Below, piece after piece: positions 15,990 through 24,550 of a DNA stretch of 64,000 nt (positions within the stretch are counted from its first letter, which is position 1; the number at the start of each line of letters is the position of its first letter). The notes below the pieces were generated by a model. That model did no database searches, was not told where the DNA came from, and saw nothing but the letters and a program-made list of their open reading frames with translations. Made by a program: the position numbers and the translations under genes. This stretch comes from JASHVB01 sp035508435. Its GTDB lineage: Bacteria; Pseudomonadota; Alphaproteobacteria; Acetobacterales; Acetobacteraceae. The DNA is taken from positions 1-64,000 of the forward strand of contig DATJNA010000217.1 in the NCBI GenBank assembly GCA_035508435.1, written 5' to 3'.

Positions 15990-16630
15990 GGCGGGGGCTC
16001 CGCGGCAAGGCCGCGCAGCAGCACGTCGAGATGGGTGGCGACGACCTTGCGCGCGTCGAGCTGGATGTCGGTGTGGCGGCCCAGTGAGTGCTTCCACAGC
16101 GCCAGCACCATCAGCGGGGCCGAAAACAGCGGCAGGGCGCCATCGAGATCGACGGGGCGGAATTCGCCACGCTCGATGCCGCGGGCGAGCACGCGGCGGA
16201 TCAGGGCCATGCCCTTATAGACCACCTCCTCGGCATAGAAGCGGGCGAGGGCGGGGAAATTGCCGGACTCAGCCAGCACCAGCTTGGGAATGGCGGTCAG
16301 GTCGGTGTCCAGCAGTTGCAGAAAGCGATCCGCCATGGCGCGCAGGATGTCGGCGGCAGACAGGTCGGGGTCCGCAACCATCGCGGCGACCGCGTCCAGG
16401 TTGGGCAGCACAGCCTGGCGGACGACTGCCCGGAACAAATGTTCTTTGGTGGGGAAGTAGAGGTAGATCGTGCCCTTGCCGATGCCGGCGGCGGTGGCGA
16501 CGTCCTCGAGCTTGGTGGTGGCGAAGCCGCGCTCGGAGAACAGGTGGAGGGCCGCTTCGACGATTTCGCCGGGGCGGTCTTCCTTGCGACGGGCGCGGCG
16601 ACGGGTTGGGGTGGCGGTGTCGCTGGGCAT
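15986..16630 (-). CDS. TetR/AcrR-family transcriptional repressor
   Basis: A 214-residue regulator. Residues 20-65 form the TetR helix-turn-helix: GEIVEAALHLFSERGFATTKLEDVATAAGIGKGTIYLYFPTKEHLF has the characteristic RGF..T...IA..AG.. and LYxYFxxKExL pattern. The C-terminal ligand domain is mostly helical and resembles the YbiH/CecR group that controls YbhFSR-type exporters. A near-perfect palindrome lies 10 bases upstream of the start codon (16641-16660), the probable autoregulatory operator. It heads the operon TetR-HlyD-ATPase-permease, so release of the repressor by a ligand would switch on the exporter. Confidence 0.93.
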   Translation of the reverse strand: MPSDTATPTRRRARRKEDRPGEIVEAALHLFSERGFATTKLEDVATAAGIGKGTIYLYFPTKEHLFRAVVRQAVLPNLDAVAAMVADPDLSAADILRAMADRFLQLLDTDLTAIPKLVLAESGNFPALARFYAEEVVYKGMALIRRVLARGIERGEFRPVDLDGALPLFSAPLMVLALWKHSLGRHTDIQLDARKVVATHLDVLLRGLAAEPPP

Positions 16631-16640
16631 GGAACTTACC

Positions 16641-16660
16641 TACTGACTGGTCAGTCAGTA
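16641..16660. promoter_or_regulatory. TetR operator palindrome
   Basis: 'tactgactggtcagtcagta' consists of nine-base arms, tactgactg and cagtcagta, separated by two bases. This is a classic TetR-family operator shape. It starts ten bases upstream of the TetR start codon and probably overlaps the promoter of the exporter operon. Confidence 0.8.
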
Positions 16661-16851
16661 TTCAATCCCACGACGAGGAACGATTCGATCCCGCGACGCG
16701 GTATGCCGAATCCGTGTGGTGTTTCTGCCGGCTGCCCGCGCTCGGCCTGATGGCAGCGCGCCGCTGTCAGCGAGACGGGTTGATTGCCTTCACGGGGATG
16801 CGACCCGAGGCTATCGTCGGCGGGGCTACGCCAGGTCTGGAAAACGGTGGC

Positions 16852-17703
16852 ATGAGCGGCACCCAGCGGCATCGTTCGGCACGCGGAGAGGTTCGTAGAT
16901 TTCCGGCAGCCGACGGCGCACGGTTGGAGTACGAAGTCCTCGGCAACGGTCCGCCGCTGGTCATGCTGCACGGGGTGCTGGCGGGTCGCCGCACGTTCTC
17001 TCGCCAACATGACGGGTTCGCCGACCATCGCCGGCTGATCATGCCGAGCGCTCGCGGTCATGACGGCAGCGAGGGCCGGTTGCCGCCGAATTACAGTGTG
17101 GGCGACAGCGACGTGGATGATCTGCTGGCATTGCTCGACGCCGAAGGCCTTGGCACGGTGGACCTGTTTGGCCATTCCTCGGGTGGGGCAACCGCCTTCG
17201 TCTTTGCCTGCCGCTATCCCGCGCGCGTCCGCCGTCTGGTGCTGGCTGAGCCGAGCCTGCTTGCCTTGTTGCCGCCCGAGGTAGGTGACGCGGTGGTTGC
17301 CGGCAGCCTGGCCGTCGCTGCGGCGGGAGACTCGGACGGACCCGGCGTCGCGCTGCGTACTGCTCTTGCCTTTACCGGCGGCGACGCGTGGCAGGCGCTT
17401 GATCGGGAGGCGCAGGAGCGGCGGTTGCAGGCGATGGCGTCATGCGCCGCGGTCGTTGGTCCGCATTTTCGCGGCCTGTGCGCGCTTGACGTCGGCGATG
17501 CGGATGTCATCGGCCTGGGTCCGCCGACGCTATTGCTCTATGGCGAGAACAGTTTTCCGTTTGAAGCGGTCATTGGCGAGCGCTTTCGTGCGCTGCGGCC
17601 GGATCTTCCGTTTCTGATTGTTGCCGGCGCCGGGCATAACGTGCATCGCGATCGCGCGGACTTTGTGAATGCGGAAGTTGCCGCGTTCCTCGCCGGCGGC
17701 TGA
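16852..17703 (+). CDS. Alpha/beta hydrolase
   Basis: The 283-residue protein has the alpha/beta-hydrolase core: oxyanion loop VMLHGVLAG, a nucleophile elbow GHSSGG with the serine at about residue 109, and the catalytic His in VAGAGHNVHRDR near the C-terminus. It lacks a signal peptide and is presumably cytoplasmic. Such proteins hydrolyse esters, lactones or C-C bonds; the substrate is not readable. An in-frame ATG at 16798 could extend it by 18 residues. It is divergent from the TetR gene, sharing a 221-bp intergenic region with the TetR operator. Confidence 0.85.
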   Translation: MSGTQRHRSARGEVRRFPAADGARLEYEVLGNGPPLVMLHGVLAGRRTFSRQHDGFADHRRLIMPSARGHDGSEGRLPPNYSVGDSDVDDLLALLDAEGLGTVDLFGHSSGGATAFVFACRYPARVRRLVLAEPSLLALLPPEVGDAVVAGSLAVAAAGDSDGPGVALRTALAFTGGDAWQALDREAQERRLQAMASCAAVVGPHFRGLCALDVGDADVIGLGPPTLLLYGENSFPFEAVIGERFRALRPDLPFLIVAGAGHNVHRDRADFVNAEVAAFLAGG

Positions 17704-17943
17704 TTGGCTCATTGCCGTGTGGCGGTGAATGTATGCCGCGCTGTGCGGGATCAAATGAGCGGTCGAAGTACCGCAGTGACGGCGGGCAGCGTATCGGCAT
17801 CGAGCGGTACGAGCTTCCCGGCGCGATCGCCGCGGAATCCGAACCTCGTTGCGCTCTTGCCGGCGCCGTCGATGCCACCGACGATCCGCCCGCACGCATC
17901 CGTACCCGTTCGCTTCCGCCCTCCGCCGCCCTATCTTTCCCCC

Positions 17944-19305
17944 GTGCCCACCCGTTCCACCCAATCCGCCGACCTGTTCGGCGCCGCCGAGCCGCCGGAA
18001 CCGTCGGGCGCGCATGCCGCCGCGCGTCCGCTCGCCGACCGCCTGCGCCCGCGCAGCCTCGACGAGGTCGTGGGGCAGGACCATTTGCTCGGCGCCGAAG
18101 GCACGCTCACCCGCATGCTGGCGCGCGGCTCGCTGGCCTCGCTGGTGCTGTGGGGGCCGCCCGGCGTCGGCAAGACCACCATTGCCCGCTTGCTCGCCGC
18201 CCGCGCCGGGCTGCATTTCGTGCAGATCTCCGCGGTGTTCTCCGGCGTCGCCGACCTCAAGCGCGTGTTCGAGGAAGCGGCGCGCCGCCGCCGCCTCGGC
18301 GAGGGCACGCTGTTGTTCGTCGACGAAATCCACCGCTTCAACCGCGCCCAGCAGGATGGCTTCCTGCCGGTGGTGGAGGACGGCACCATCACGCTGATCG
18401 GCGCCACCACCGAGAATCCGTCCTTCGAGCTGAACGGCGCGCTGCTGTCGCGCTGCCAGGTGCTGGTGCTGCGCCGCCTGGACGATGCGGCGCTGGAACT
18501 GCTGCTGACGCGGGCCGAGGCGGAACTCGGGCGCTCGCTGCCGCTGAACGCCGAGGCATGCGCCGCGTTGCGCGCCATGGCGGATGGCGACGGCCGCTAC
18601 ATCCTGAACATGGCAGAGCAAATTGCCGCACTGCCGGCGGATACACAGCCGCTGGACCCGGTGGCGCTGTCGGCTTTGTTGGCGCGGCGCGCGGCGCTGT
18701 ACGACAAGGACCGGGAAGAGCATTACAACCTGATCTCCGCGCTGCATAAGTCGCTGCGCGGCTCGGACCCGGACGCGGCCCTCTATTGGTTCGCGCGCAT
18801 GCTGATCGGCGGCGAGGACCCTCGCTACATCGCCCGCCGCCTGACGCGCTTCGCCGCTGAGGACGTCGGCATGGCCGACCCCAACGCTCTGACGCAGGCG
18901 CTGGCGGGGTGGGAGACATACGAACGGCTGGGCTCGCCGGAGGGCGAACTGGCACTCGCCCAGGTGGTGGTCTATCTCGGTGCGGCACCGAAATCGAACG
19001 CGCTGTATACCGCGTTCGGTGCCGCGCGGGCCGCCGCGAAGGCGACCGGCTCGCTGATGCCGCCGGCCCATATCCTCAACGCGCCGACACGGCTGATGCA
19101 GGAGCTGGGCTACGGCAAGGGCTACGAATATGACCACGAGACGGAGGATGCGTTCTCGGGGCAGAACTACTTTCCCGATGGGATGGCGCGGGAATCCTTT
19201 TACCGTCCGCGCGACCGTGGGTTTGAGCGGGAGATCGCCAAGCGGTTGGAGTACTGGGAGAGGCTGCGGCGTGAGCGGGAGGGGGAAGCGCAGTCGCCGC
19301 AGTGA
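17944..19305 (+). CDS. rarA: Replication-associated recombination protein A (RarA/MgsA) AAA+ ATPase
   Basis: The 453-residue cytoplasmic ATPase acts at stalled replication forks. It begins with the SSB/DNA-binding-like LADRLRPRSLDEVVGQDHLLG. Walker A is WGPPGVGKTT (residues 70-79), Walker B LLFVDEIHRFNRAQQD with the family-typical HRFN, and sensor 1 GATTENPSFELNGALLSRC. The C-terminal oligomerisation part contains EEHYNLISALHKSLRGSDPDAALYW and the RarA hallmark near YKYPHDF-type GKGYEYDHETEDAFSGQNYFPD. A GTG at 17944 fits the family N-terminus; the frame is open further upstream without motif support. The 240 bp before it show no convincing gene. Confidence 0.96.
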   Translation: MPTRSTQSADLFGAAEPPEPSGAHAAARPLADRLRPRSLDEVVGQDHLLGAEGTLTRMLARGSLASLVLWGPPGVGKTTIARLLAARAGLHFVQISAVFSGVADLKRVFEEAARRRRLGEGTLLFVDEIHRFNRAQQDGFLPVVEDGTITLIGATTENPSFELNGALLSRCQVLVLRRLDDAALELLLTRAEAELGRSLPLNAEACAALRAMADGDGRYILNMAEQIAALPADTQPLDPVALSALLARRAALYDKDREEHYNLISALHKSLRGSDPDAALYWFARMLIGGEDPRYIARRLTRFAAEDVGMADPNALTQALAGWETYERLGSPEGELALAQVVVYLGAAPKSNALYTAFGAARAAAKATGSLMPPAHILNAPTRLMQELGYGKGYEYDHETEDAFSGQNYFPDGMARESFYRPRDRGFEREIAKRLEYWERLRREREGEAQSPQ

Positions 19306-19786
19306 GCAACCTCGCGGTTCCATGCTCGGGCTTCTGCGAGATGTTCGGATCCTGGTGCGCTCACTCTGACGCCTGGTGCCCGCGCTCGTCGATGTCATTG
19401 CGGGCGGAGCGAAGCAGCCTGGGTCGAGTGACGTGCGGTAGACCGACCGGGATTGCGTCGCTTCGCTCGCAATGACACGTAGCCGCCGGGATCGAAGCGT
19501 CAGGGTCAGTACACCCGGCGATATTCGGATTCCAGGAGCCATGCGGGAGGCCGCCATTCGCCGACATGCGGACGCGCGCGCTTCGCGTCGCGGCGGTAGC
19601 CGGTGGCAGCCCCGCCGCAGCCGCCGTCCTGGAGACCAGATAGACTGTGGGTACTACTTATTGCCTCGGCTGCGCGGCCTGGGTATCCGTGCTGAGCCGC
19701 GACGCATCGTGTCCCCGTCGCGGTGGGGTGAATCTTCTGGCCCCGGGCGGCGATGCGATGCGGCTGAAGCAAATGGAGGTCGTCTG
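19306..19786. other. 481-bp gap before hypB with repeat cluster 5
   Basis: Repeat cluster 5 lies at 19393-19478: an inverted copy starting 'tgtcattgcggg' is followed by one direct copy ending 'gcaatgacac'. The remainder, 19480-19786, should hold the hyp operon promoter. No convincing sigma54 element (GG-N10-GC) or consensus sigma70 site was found, and no gene was recognised. Confidence 0.6.
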
Positions 19787-20797
19787 ATGTGCGGCACCTG
19801 CGGCTGCGGACAGGCCGAGATGCGGGTGGAGGACCTGCATCTTCTCCCGCCGCACGACCATCCTCCCGGGGTGGAGGAATTGCACACCGACAGCGCGGAT
19901 CTTCACGGCTACGGCGATCTACGCCATAACCATGCAGGTTCCCACGTAGGTATGCCCGTGGAGGCCGAGGATCGCCACGATCAGGACGACCAACATCGGC
20001 ACGGGGATACCGACAATTCGCACGGGGATACCCACACGCACGCAGACGGCACGACGCACACGCACCCTCACAGCCGGACCCACGAACACGTGCACGATCA
20101 TGGACCGGACGTTGCGGCGAGTGCCTCCACCAGGCGGCTGGTGCTGGTGGAGCAAGATATACTGGCGCGAAACGATGCCATCGCCGTGGCGAACCGGCGA
20201 GCATTCCATGCAGCCCGGACATTGGCTCTCAATCTGGTTTCCAGCCCCGGCTCGGGCAAGACCACCCTGCTGGTGGAAACGTTGCGGCGGATCGGCGGGC
20301 GCTACCCCGTTGCGGTCATCGAGGGCGACCAGGAGACCACGACCGACGCCGAGCGCATCCGCGCAACCGGTGCACCGGCCATCCAGGTCAACACCGGGAA
20401 AGGCTGCCATCTCGACGCGGAGCTTGTCCGCACTGCAACGGCCCGGTTGGGTATTCCCGCATCCGGCATCCTGTTCATTGAGAACGTCGGCAATCTGGTT
20501 TGTCCAGCGGGCTTTGACCTCGGCGAGGCGCAAAAGGTCGTCATCGTCTCGGTCACCGAAGGCGAGGACAAGCCATTGAAATATTCCGCTATGTTCGCAG
20601 CGTCGGCATTGATGGTGGTGAGCAAGTGCGACCTGCTGCCGCATCTGCGGTTCGATGTCGACCGGCTGATCGAGAATGCCCGGCGGATCAATCCCATGAT
20701 CGGCGTGCTGCGGCTGTCGGCGCAAAGCGGCGACGGCATGGACCGCTGGATGCATTGGCTGGACACGGCGCGGGCGCTGCGTCTCGCGACGGATTAG
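19787..20797 (+). CDS. hypB: Hydrogenase nickel incorporation GTPase HypB
   Basis: This GTPase of 336 residues delivers nickel to the [NiFe]-hydrogenase large subunit. The N-terminus MCGTCGCG carries the CxxCGC high-affinity nickel site, followed by a very His- and Asp-rich stretch (about residues 30-105) that probably stores metal. The G domain shows P-loop SSPGSGKTTLL, IEGDQETTTDAERI, and the C-terminal metal/GTP site region VNTGKGCHLDAELV, IENVGNLVCPA and SKCDLLP. 'ggaggt' precedes the ATG at 19787. It opens the operon hypB-hypF-hypC-hypD-hypE; hypA is not adjacent. Confidence 0.97.
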   Translation: MCGTCGCGQAEMRVEDLHLLPPHDHPPGVEELHTDSADLHGYGDLRHNHAGSHVGMPVEAEDRHDQDDQHRHGDTDNSHGDTHTHADGTTHTHPHSRTHEHVHDHGPDVAASASTRRLVLVEQDILARNDAIAVANRRAFHAARTLALNLVSSPGSGKTTLLVETLRRIGGRYPVAVIEGDQETTTDAERIRATGAPAIQVNTGKGCHLDAELVRTATARLGIPASGILFIENVGNLVCPAGFDLGEAQKVVIVSVTEGEDKPLKYSAMFAASALMVVSKCDLLPHLRFDVDRLIENARRINPMIGVLRLSAQSGDGMDRWMHWLDTARALRLATD

Positions 20798-20809
20798 TGC
20801 CGCTTCGTC

Positions 20810-23086
20810 ATGGAGGTGCCCACGAGCTTCGAAGCCGTCCGCGCTGTGAATTCCGCCCCGCACCGCTTGCGCCTGCGTGTCCGCGGCCAGGTGCAGGGTG
20901 TCGGCTTCCGGCCGCATGTCTGGCGGCTTGCGACGCGGGACAGGCTGACCGGCTTCGCGCTGAACGATCAGGACGGCGTACTGCTGGAAGTGCAGGGCGA
21001 CACGGCCGCGTTCGTTGCTGACCTGGTGGCGTTGGCCCCGCGGCTCGCCCGCATCGATACGGTCGAGCAGGAGCTTTGTGCTGTCGTTTCTGATGAGTAT
21101 CAATTTGTCATCCGGGACAGCACTCAGGATGGGCCAGCGCGCACGGCAATCTCACCCGATGTGGCGACCTGTCCGGAGTGCCTGGCCGAACTCTTCGACC
21201 CGACTGATCGCCGCTATCTGTATCCGTTCATCACTTGCACCCAGTGTGGCCCGCGCTTCACCATCACCCACACTGTTCCGTATGATCGCGCCACTACGGC
21301 AATGGCGGGTTTTACCCTGTGTCCCGACTGCGCCGCCGAATACGCCAATCCGGCGGACCGGCGGTTCCATGCCGAAACCACGTGCTGTCCGGCCTGCGGG
21401 CCGCGACTCGATATGGCAACGGAACAGATTGGCAGCCGTATCCGTGCCGGGCAGATCGTAGCATTGAAGGGCCTGGGCGGCTTCCATCTCGTCTGCGACG
21501 CACACGATGAGACGGTTGTGACGCGACTGCGAGCGCGCAAGCAACGCGATGGCAAGCCATTCGCCGTGATGGTACCCAATCTCGCCACAGCGCGGCGGTT
21601 CGCCACGCTTGACCAGGTCGCCGCGGATACGCTGCAGCATTGCGCGCGGCCTGTCGTTGTGGCGCCGGCGCGTGCGGGTGCACGGTTGGCAGGCGGCGTG
21701 TGCAACGGACTGCCGACCGTCGGATTGTTCCTGCCCTATACGCCGCTGCATTGGCTGTTGATGTGGGAGTTGCTGGGACGACCCGCCGGTCACGGCTGGA
21801 TGTCCGAAGCTAGCGATCTGGCGCTGGTTGCGACCTCGGCCAACCGCTCCGGCGAACCGATCGTCGTTGACGGCGCCGACGCGCGCCGGGGCCTCGCCGA
21901 TGTGGTCGATGCGGTTGCGGACCATGATCGCGCGATCGTCACGCGTGCCGACGACAGCGTGGTGCGCGTGATGGCTGGAGCGCCGGCTTTCATCCGCCGC
22001 GGCCGTGGCTTCACGCCCGCGCCCATCCGCCTGCCGCGCGAGATGCCGAGTGTTGTCGCGCTCGGCGCCATGCTCAAGGCAACGGTTACCGTGATCCGCG
22101 GCCGCGAGGCGTTCGTGTCGCAGCACGTCGGCGATCTCGATACACCAGCGGCCGTGGCGTTCCTGGAAGAAACGCTGAGGCAGATGGTTTCGCTACTGGA
22201 GATTGCTCCCGTTGCGGTGGCCTGCGACCTGCATCCGGATTTTCCCAGCACGCGACTGGCGCATCGGCTGGGGTTGCCGGTGTGGCCGGTGCAACATCAC
22301 CACGCGCATATCGCCGCGCTGGCGGCAGAGCATGGCATCGATGGTCCATTGCTCGGCCTTTCGCTCGACGGATTCGGACTTGGGCCGGACGGCGCGGCGT
22401 GGGGCGGCGAGCTGCTGTACGTGGATGGCGCACGCTACGCGCGGCTTGGTCATCTGGCGCCGCTGCCGGAGCCCGGCGGCGACCGCGCTGCCCGCGAGCC
22501 GTGGCGGATGGCCGCCGCCGCACTGCATGCCCTGGGCCGCGGTGACGAAATCGAATATCGTTTCACGGCCGAGAAGCTCGCCGGGCCGGTGCGTCAGCTT
22601 CTCACCCGCGGCGTTGCCTGCCAGCCGACCAGTTCTGCCGGGCGGTTGTTCGACGCGGCGGCCGGATTGCTCGATGTCTCGCACCACCAGAGTTTTGAGG
22701 GAGAGGCGGCGACGCGGCTGGAAGCCCTCGTCGCAAGCACGAACATTATGCCCGATGGCTGGCGGATTGCGGACGGCATGCTTGATCTGCTGCCATTGCT
22801 CGGCCGGCTTGCCGACGGCGTTACGCCCGATGAAGGGGCGGCGTTGTTCCACGGCACGCTGATCGCTGCGCTGACCGAATGGGCCGCGGGCGCCGCCGCA
22901 CCGCGCGGGCTCCGCAGGGTGGCGCTCGGTGGCGGCTGCTTCCTCAACAAGGTACTGACGGAGGGGTTGGTCTCCGGTCTGGCGGCGCGCGGCGTGACCG
23001 CCTTGGTCGCGCGTGCCGTGCCGCCGACTGATGGCGGGTTGTCGCTTGGCCAGGCCTTCGTCGCCGCTTCGGCACAGCTTACGTAG
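20810..23086 (+). CDS. hypF: Carbamoyltransferase HypF
   Basis: HypF (758 residues) converts carbamoyl phosphate to a thiocarbamate on HypE, the source of the cyanide ligands of the hydrogenase iron. Domains in order are acylphosphatase (VRGQVQGVGFRPHVWRLA, residues 25-42), two zinc-finger pairs (CPECLAELFDP...CTQCGPR and CPDCAAEY...CPACGPR, about 120-200), a YrdC-like ATP-binding domain (GQIVALKGLGGFHLVCDA onward), and a Kae1-like carbamoyltransferase domain with VQHHHAHIAALAAEHG and LGLSLDGFGLGPDG. Length is standard. It starts 12 bp after hypB. All catalytic segments look intact. Confidence 0.97.
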   Translation: MEVPTSFEAVRAVNSAPHRLRLRVRGQVQGVGFRPHVWRLATRDRLTGFALNDQDGVLLEVQGDTAAFVADLVALAPRLARIDTVEQELCAVVSDEYQFVIRDSTQDGPARTAISPDVATCPECLAELFDPTDRRYLYPFITCTQCGPRFTITHTVPYDRATTAMAGFTLCPDCAAEYANPADRRFHAETTCCPACGPRLDMATEQIGSRIRAGQIVALKGLGGFHLVCDAHDETVVTRLRARKQRDGKPFAVMVPNLATARRFATLDQVAADTLQHCARPVVVAPARAGARLAGGVCNGLPTVGLFLPYTPLHWLLMWELLGRPAGHGWMSEASDLALVATSANRSGEPIVVDGADARRGLADVVDAVADHDRAIVTRADDSVVRVMAGAPAFIRRGRGFTPAPIRLPREMPSVVALGAMLKATVTVIRGREAFVSQHVGDLDTPAAVAFLEETLRQMVSLLEIAPVAVACDLHPDFPSTRLAHRLGLPVWPVQHHHAHIAALAAEHGIDGPLLGLSLDGFGLGPDGAAWGGELLYVDGARYARLGHLAPLPEPGGDRAAREPWRMAAAALHALGRGDEIEYRFTAEKLAGPVRQLLTRGVACQPTSSAGRLFDAAAGLLDVSHHQSFEGEAATRLEALVASTNIMPDGWRIADGMLDLLPLLGRLADGVTPDEGAALFHGTLIAALTEWAAGAAAPRGLRRVALGGGCFLNKVLTEGLVSGLAARGVTALVARAVPPTDGGLSLGQAFVAASAQLT

Positions 23087-23156
23087 ATAGCCCCCTTGCA
23101 TCGATAACCCCCTGCATCGCGGCTGACCTGCGCAGGACACTGGAAGGAGATCCATC

Positions 23157-23423
23157 ATGTGTCTGGCAATTCCAGTGAGGATCGTCGCCCTGACCGGGCC
23201 TGGGATGGCCCGGGTGTCGCTGGGCGGCATCGTCAAGGAAGTCTCGGTCGTGCTGATCGACGACCCGCAGCCGGGCGACTACGTCGTGCTGCATGTCGGC
23301 TTCGCGCTGGCCAAAATCGACGAAGCGGAAGCGAAACGCACGCTGGAGCTGCTGGCGGAGCTCGATCCGCGGATAATGGCGGAGTTCGCACCGACCGACG
23401 CGACAGCGGGGGCGCCGTCATGA
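23157..23423 (+). CDS. hypC: Hydrogenase maturation chaperone HypC
   Basis: HypC (88 residues) starts MCLAIPVRIV; the invariant Cys2 holds the Fe(CN)2CO intermediate with HypD. The small OB-fold core follows (ARVSLGGIVKEVSVVLIDDPQPGDYVVLHVGFALAKID) and the C-terminal helix EAEAKRTLELLAEL. A strong 'aaggag' lies seven bases before the ATG. Its last codon overlaps hypD (ATGA). The C-terminal 15 residues are low complexity. Confidence 0.97.
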   Translation: MCLAIPVRIVALTGPGMARVSLGGIVKEVSVVLIDDPQPGDYVVLHVGFALAKIDEAEAKRTLELLAELDPRIMAEFAPTDATAGAPS

Positions 23424-24550
23424 AGCACCTCGACGAATATCGCGATGGCGATGTCGCCCGCCGCGTTGCGGCCGCGATCCATCAGGAGGCGAACCCCGGC
23501 CGGCACTACCGGCTGATGGAGTTCTGTGGCGGTCACACCCACACGATATTCCGCTACGGCATCGAGGACCTGCTGCCCGCCAACGTCGAAATGCTGCACG
23601 GACCCGGCTGCCCGGTTTGCGTGCTGCCGATCGGGCGGCTGGACATGGCGATCCGGCTGGCCCGGCGCGACGGCATCATCCTCGCGACCTATGGCGACAT
23701 GCTGCGGGTGCCAGGCTCGAAGGGCCAGAGCCTGTTGAAGGCCAAGGCGGCGGGCGCCGATGTCCGCATGATCTATTCCAGCATGGACGCGGTGAAGCTC
23801 GCGGAGGACAATCCCGACCGACAGGTTATCTTCTTCGCCATCGGCTTCGAGACCACCACCCCGCCGACCGCCCTGGCGATCGAAGCTGCACGCGGCATGG
23901 GGCTGGGCAATTTCTCGGTATTCAGCAATCACGTGCTGACACCGCCGGCGATGCGGGCGATCCTCGATGCGCCGGCAGTGAGCGAAGCCGACGCCGTGGC
24001 GATCGACGGGTTCGTCGGCCCCGCGCATGTCTCCGTGGTGATCGGCAGTCAGCCCTACGAGGCGGTCGCCGCGCAGTACCGCAAGCCGGTGGCGATTTCC
24101 GGCTTTGAGCCGGTGGACGTGCTGCAATCCATCCTGATGCTGGTGCGCCAGCTCAATGAAGGCCGCGCCGAGGTGGAGAACCAGTATATCCGCGCCGTCA
24201 CCCGCGAGGGCAATACACGGGCGCAGCAGGCCATGGCACGCGTGTTTGAACTGCGGCCGGCATTCGAATGGCGGGGCCTCGGCAGCATTCCGTGCTCGGC
24301 GCTGCGCATCCGCGACGAATTCGCCGCATTCGATGCCGAGCGCCGCTTCGCGGAGCCCTATGTCCCTGCCGAGGGGACCAAGTCTTGCGAGTGCCCGTCT
24401 GTCCTGCGCGGCGCGAAGAAGCCCACCGACTGCAAATTGTTCGGCCGCGCCTGCACCCCCGAGACGCCGCTGGGGTCCTGCATGGTTTCCTCAGAAGGCG
24501 CCTGCGCTGCCTATTACACCTATGGTCGGATGCGGGGAGCCGCGGCGTGA
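23420..24550 (+). CDS. hypD: Hydrogenase Fe-(CN)2CO assembly protein HypD
   Basis: HypD (376 residues) is the iron-sulfur scaffold on which the Fe(CN)2CO group is built with HypC. It contains MEFCGGHTHTIFRYG, LLPANVEMLHGPGCPVCVLPIGRLD with the conserved cysteines, FFAIGFETTTPPTA, and the C-terminal [4Fe-4S] ligands in CECPSVLRGAKKPTDCKLFGRACTPETPLGSCMVSSEGAC. All expected cysteines are present. It overlaps hypC by ATGA at its start and hypE by GTGA at its end, so the three are translationally coupled. Confidence 0.97.
   Translation: MKHLDEYRDGDVARRVAAAIHQEANPGRHYRLMEFCGGHTHTIFRYGIEDLLPANVEMLHGPGCPVCVLPIGRLDMAIRLARRDGIILATYGDMLRVPGSKGQSLLKAKAAGADVRMIYSSMDAVKLAEDNPDRQVIFFAIGFETTTPPTALAIEAARGMGLGNFSVFSNHVLTPPAMRAILDAPAVSEADAVAIDGFVGPAHVSVVIGSQPYEAVAAQYRKPVAISGFEPVDVLQSILMLVRQLNEGRAEVENQYIRAVTREGNTRAQQAMARVFELRPAFEWRGLGSIPCSALRIRDEFAAFDAERRFAEPYVPAEGTKSCECPSVLRGAKKPTDCKLFGRACTPETPLGSCMVSSEGACAAYYTYGRMRGAAA

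Noticed and set aside
17751..17930. Minus-strand coding fragment (GRIVGGIDGAGKSATRFGF...) before rarA
   Set aside because: Protein-like for about 50 residues but without a usable start codon or recognised family; too little to annotate.
17530..19557. Very long minus-strand open frame (675 codons) opposite rarA
   Set aside because: It is antisense to a clear RarA gene, is Arg/Gln/His-rich like other GC-driven shadows and has no family motif.
19480..19786. Sigma54 promoter or metal riboswitch ahead of hypB
   Set aside because: A 'tggccccgggcggcgatgc' stretch was checked; GG and GC are not at the required 10-bp spacing, and no riboswitch core was recognised.
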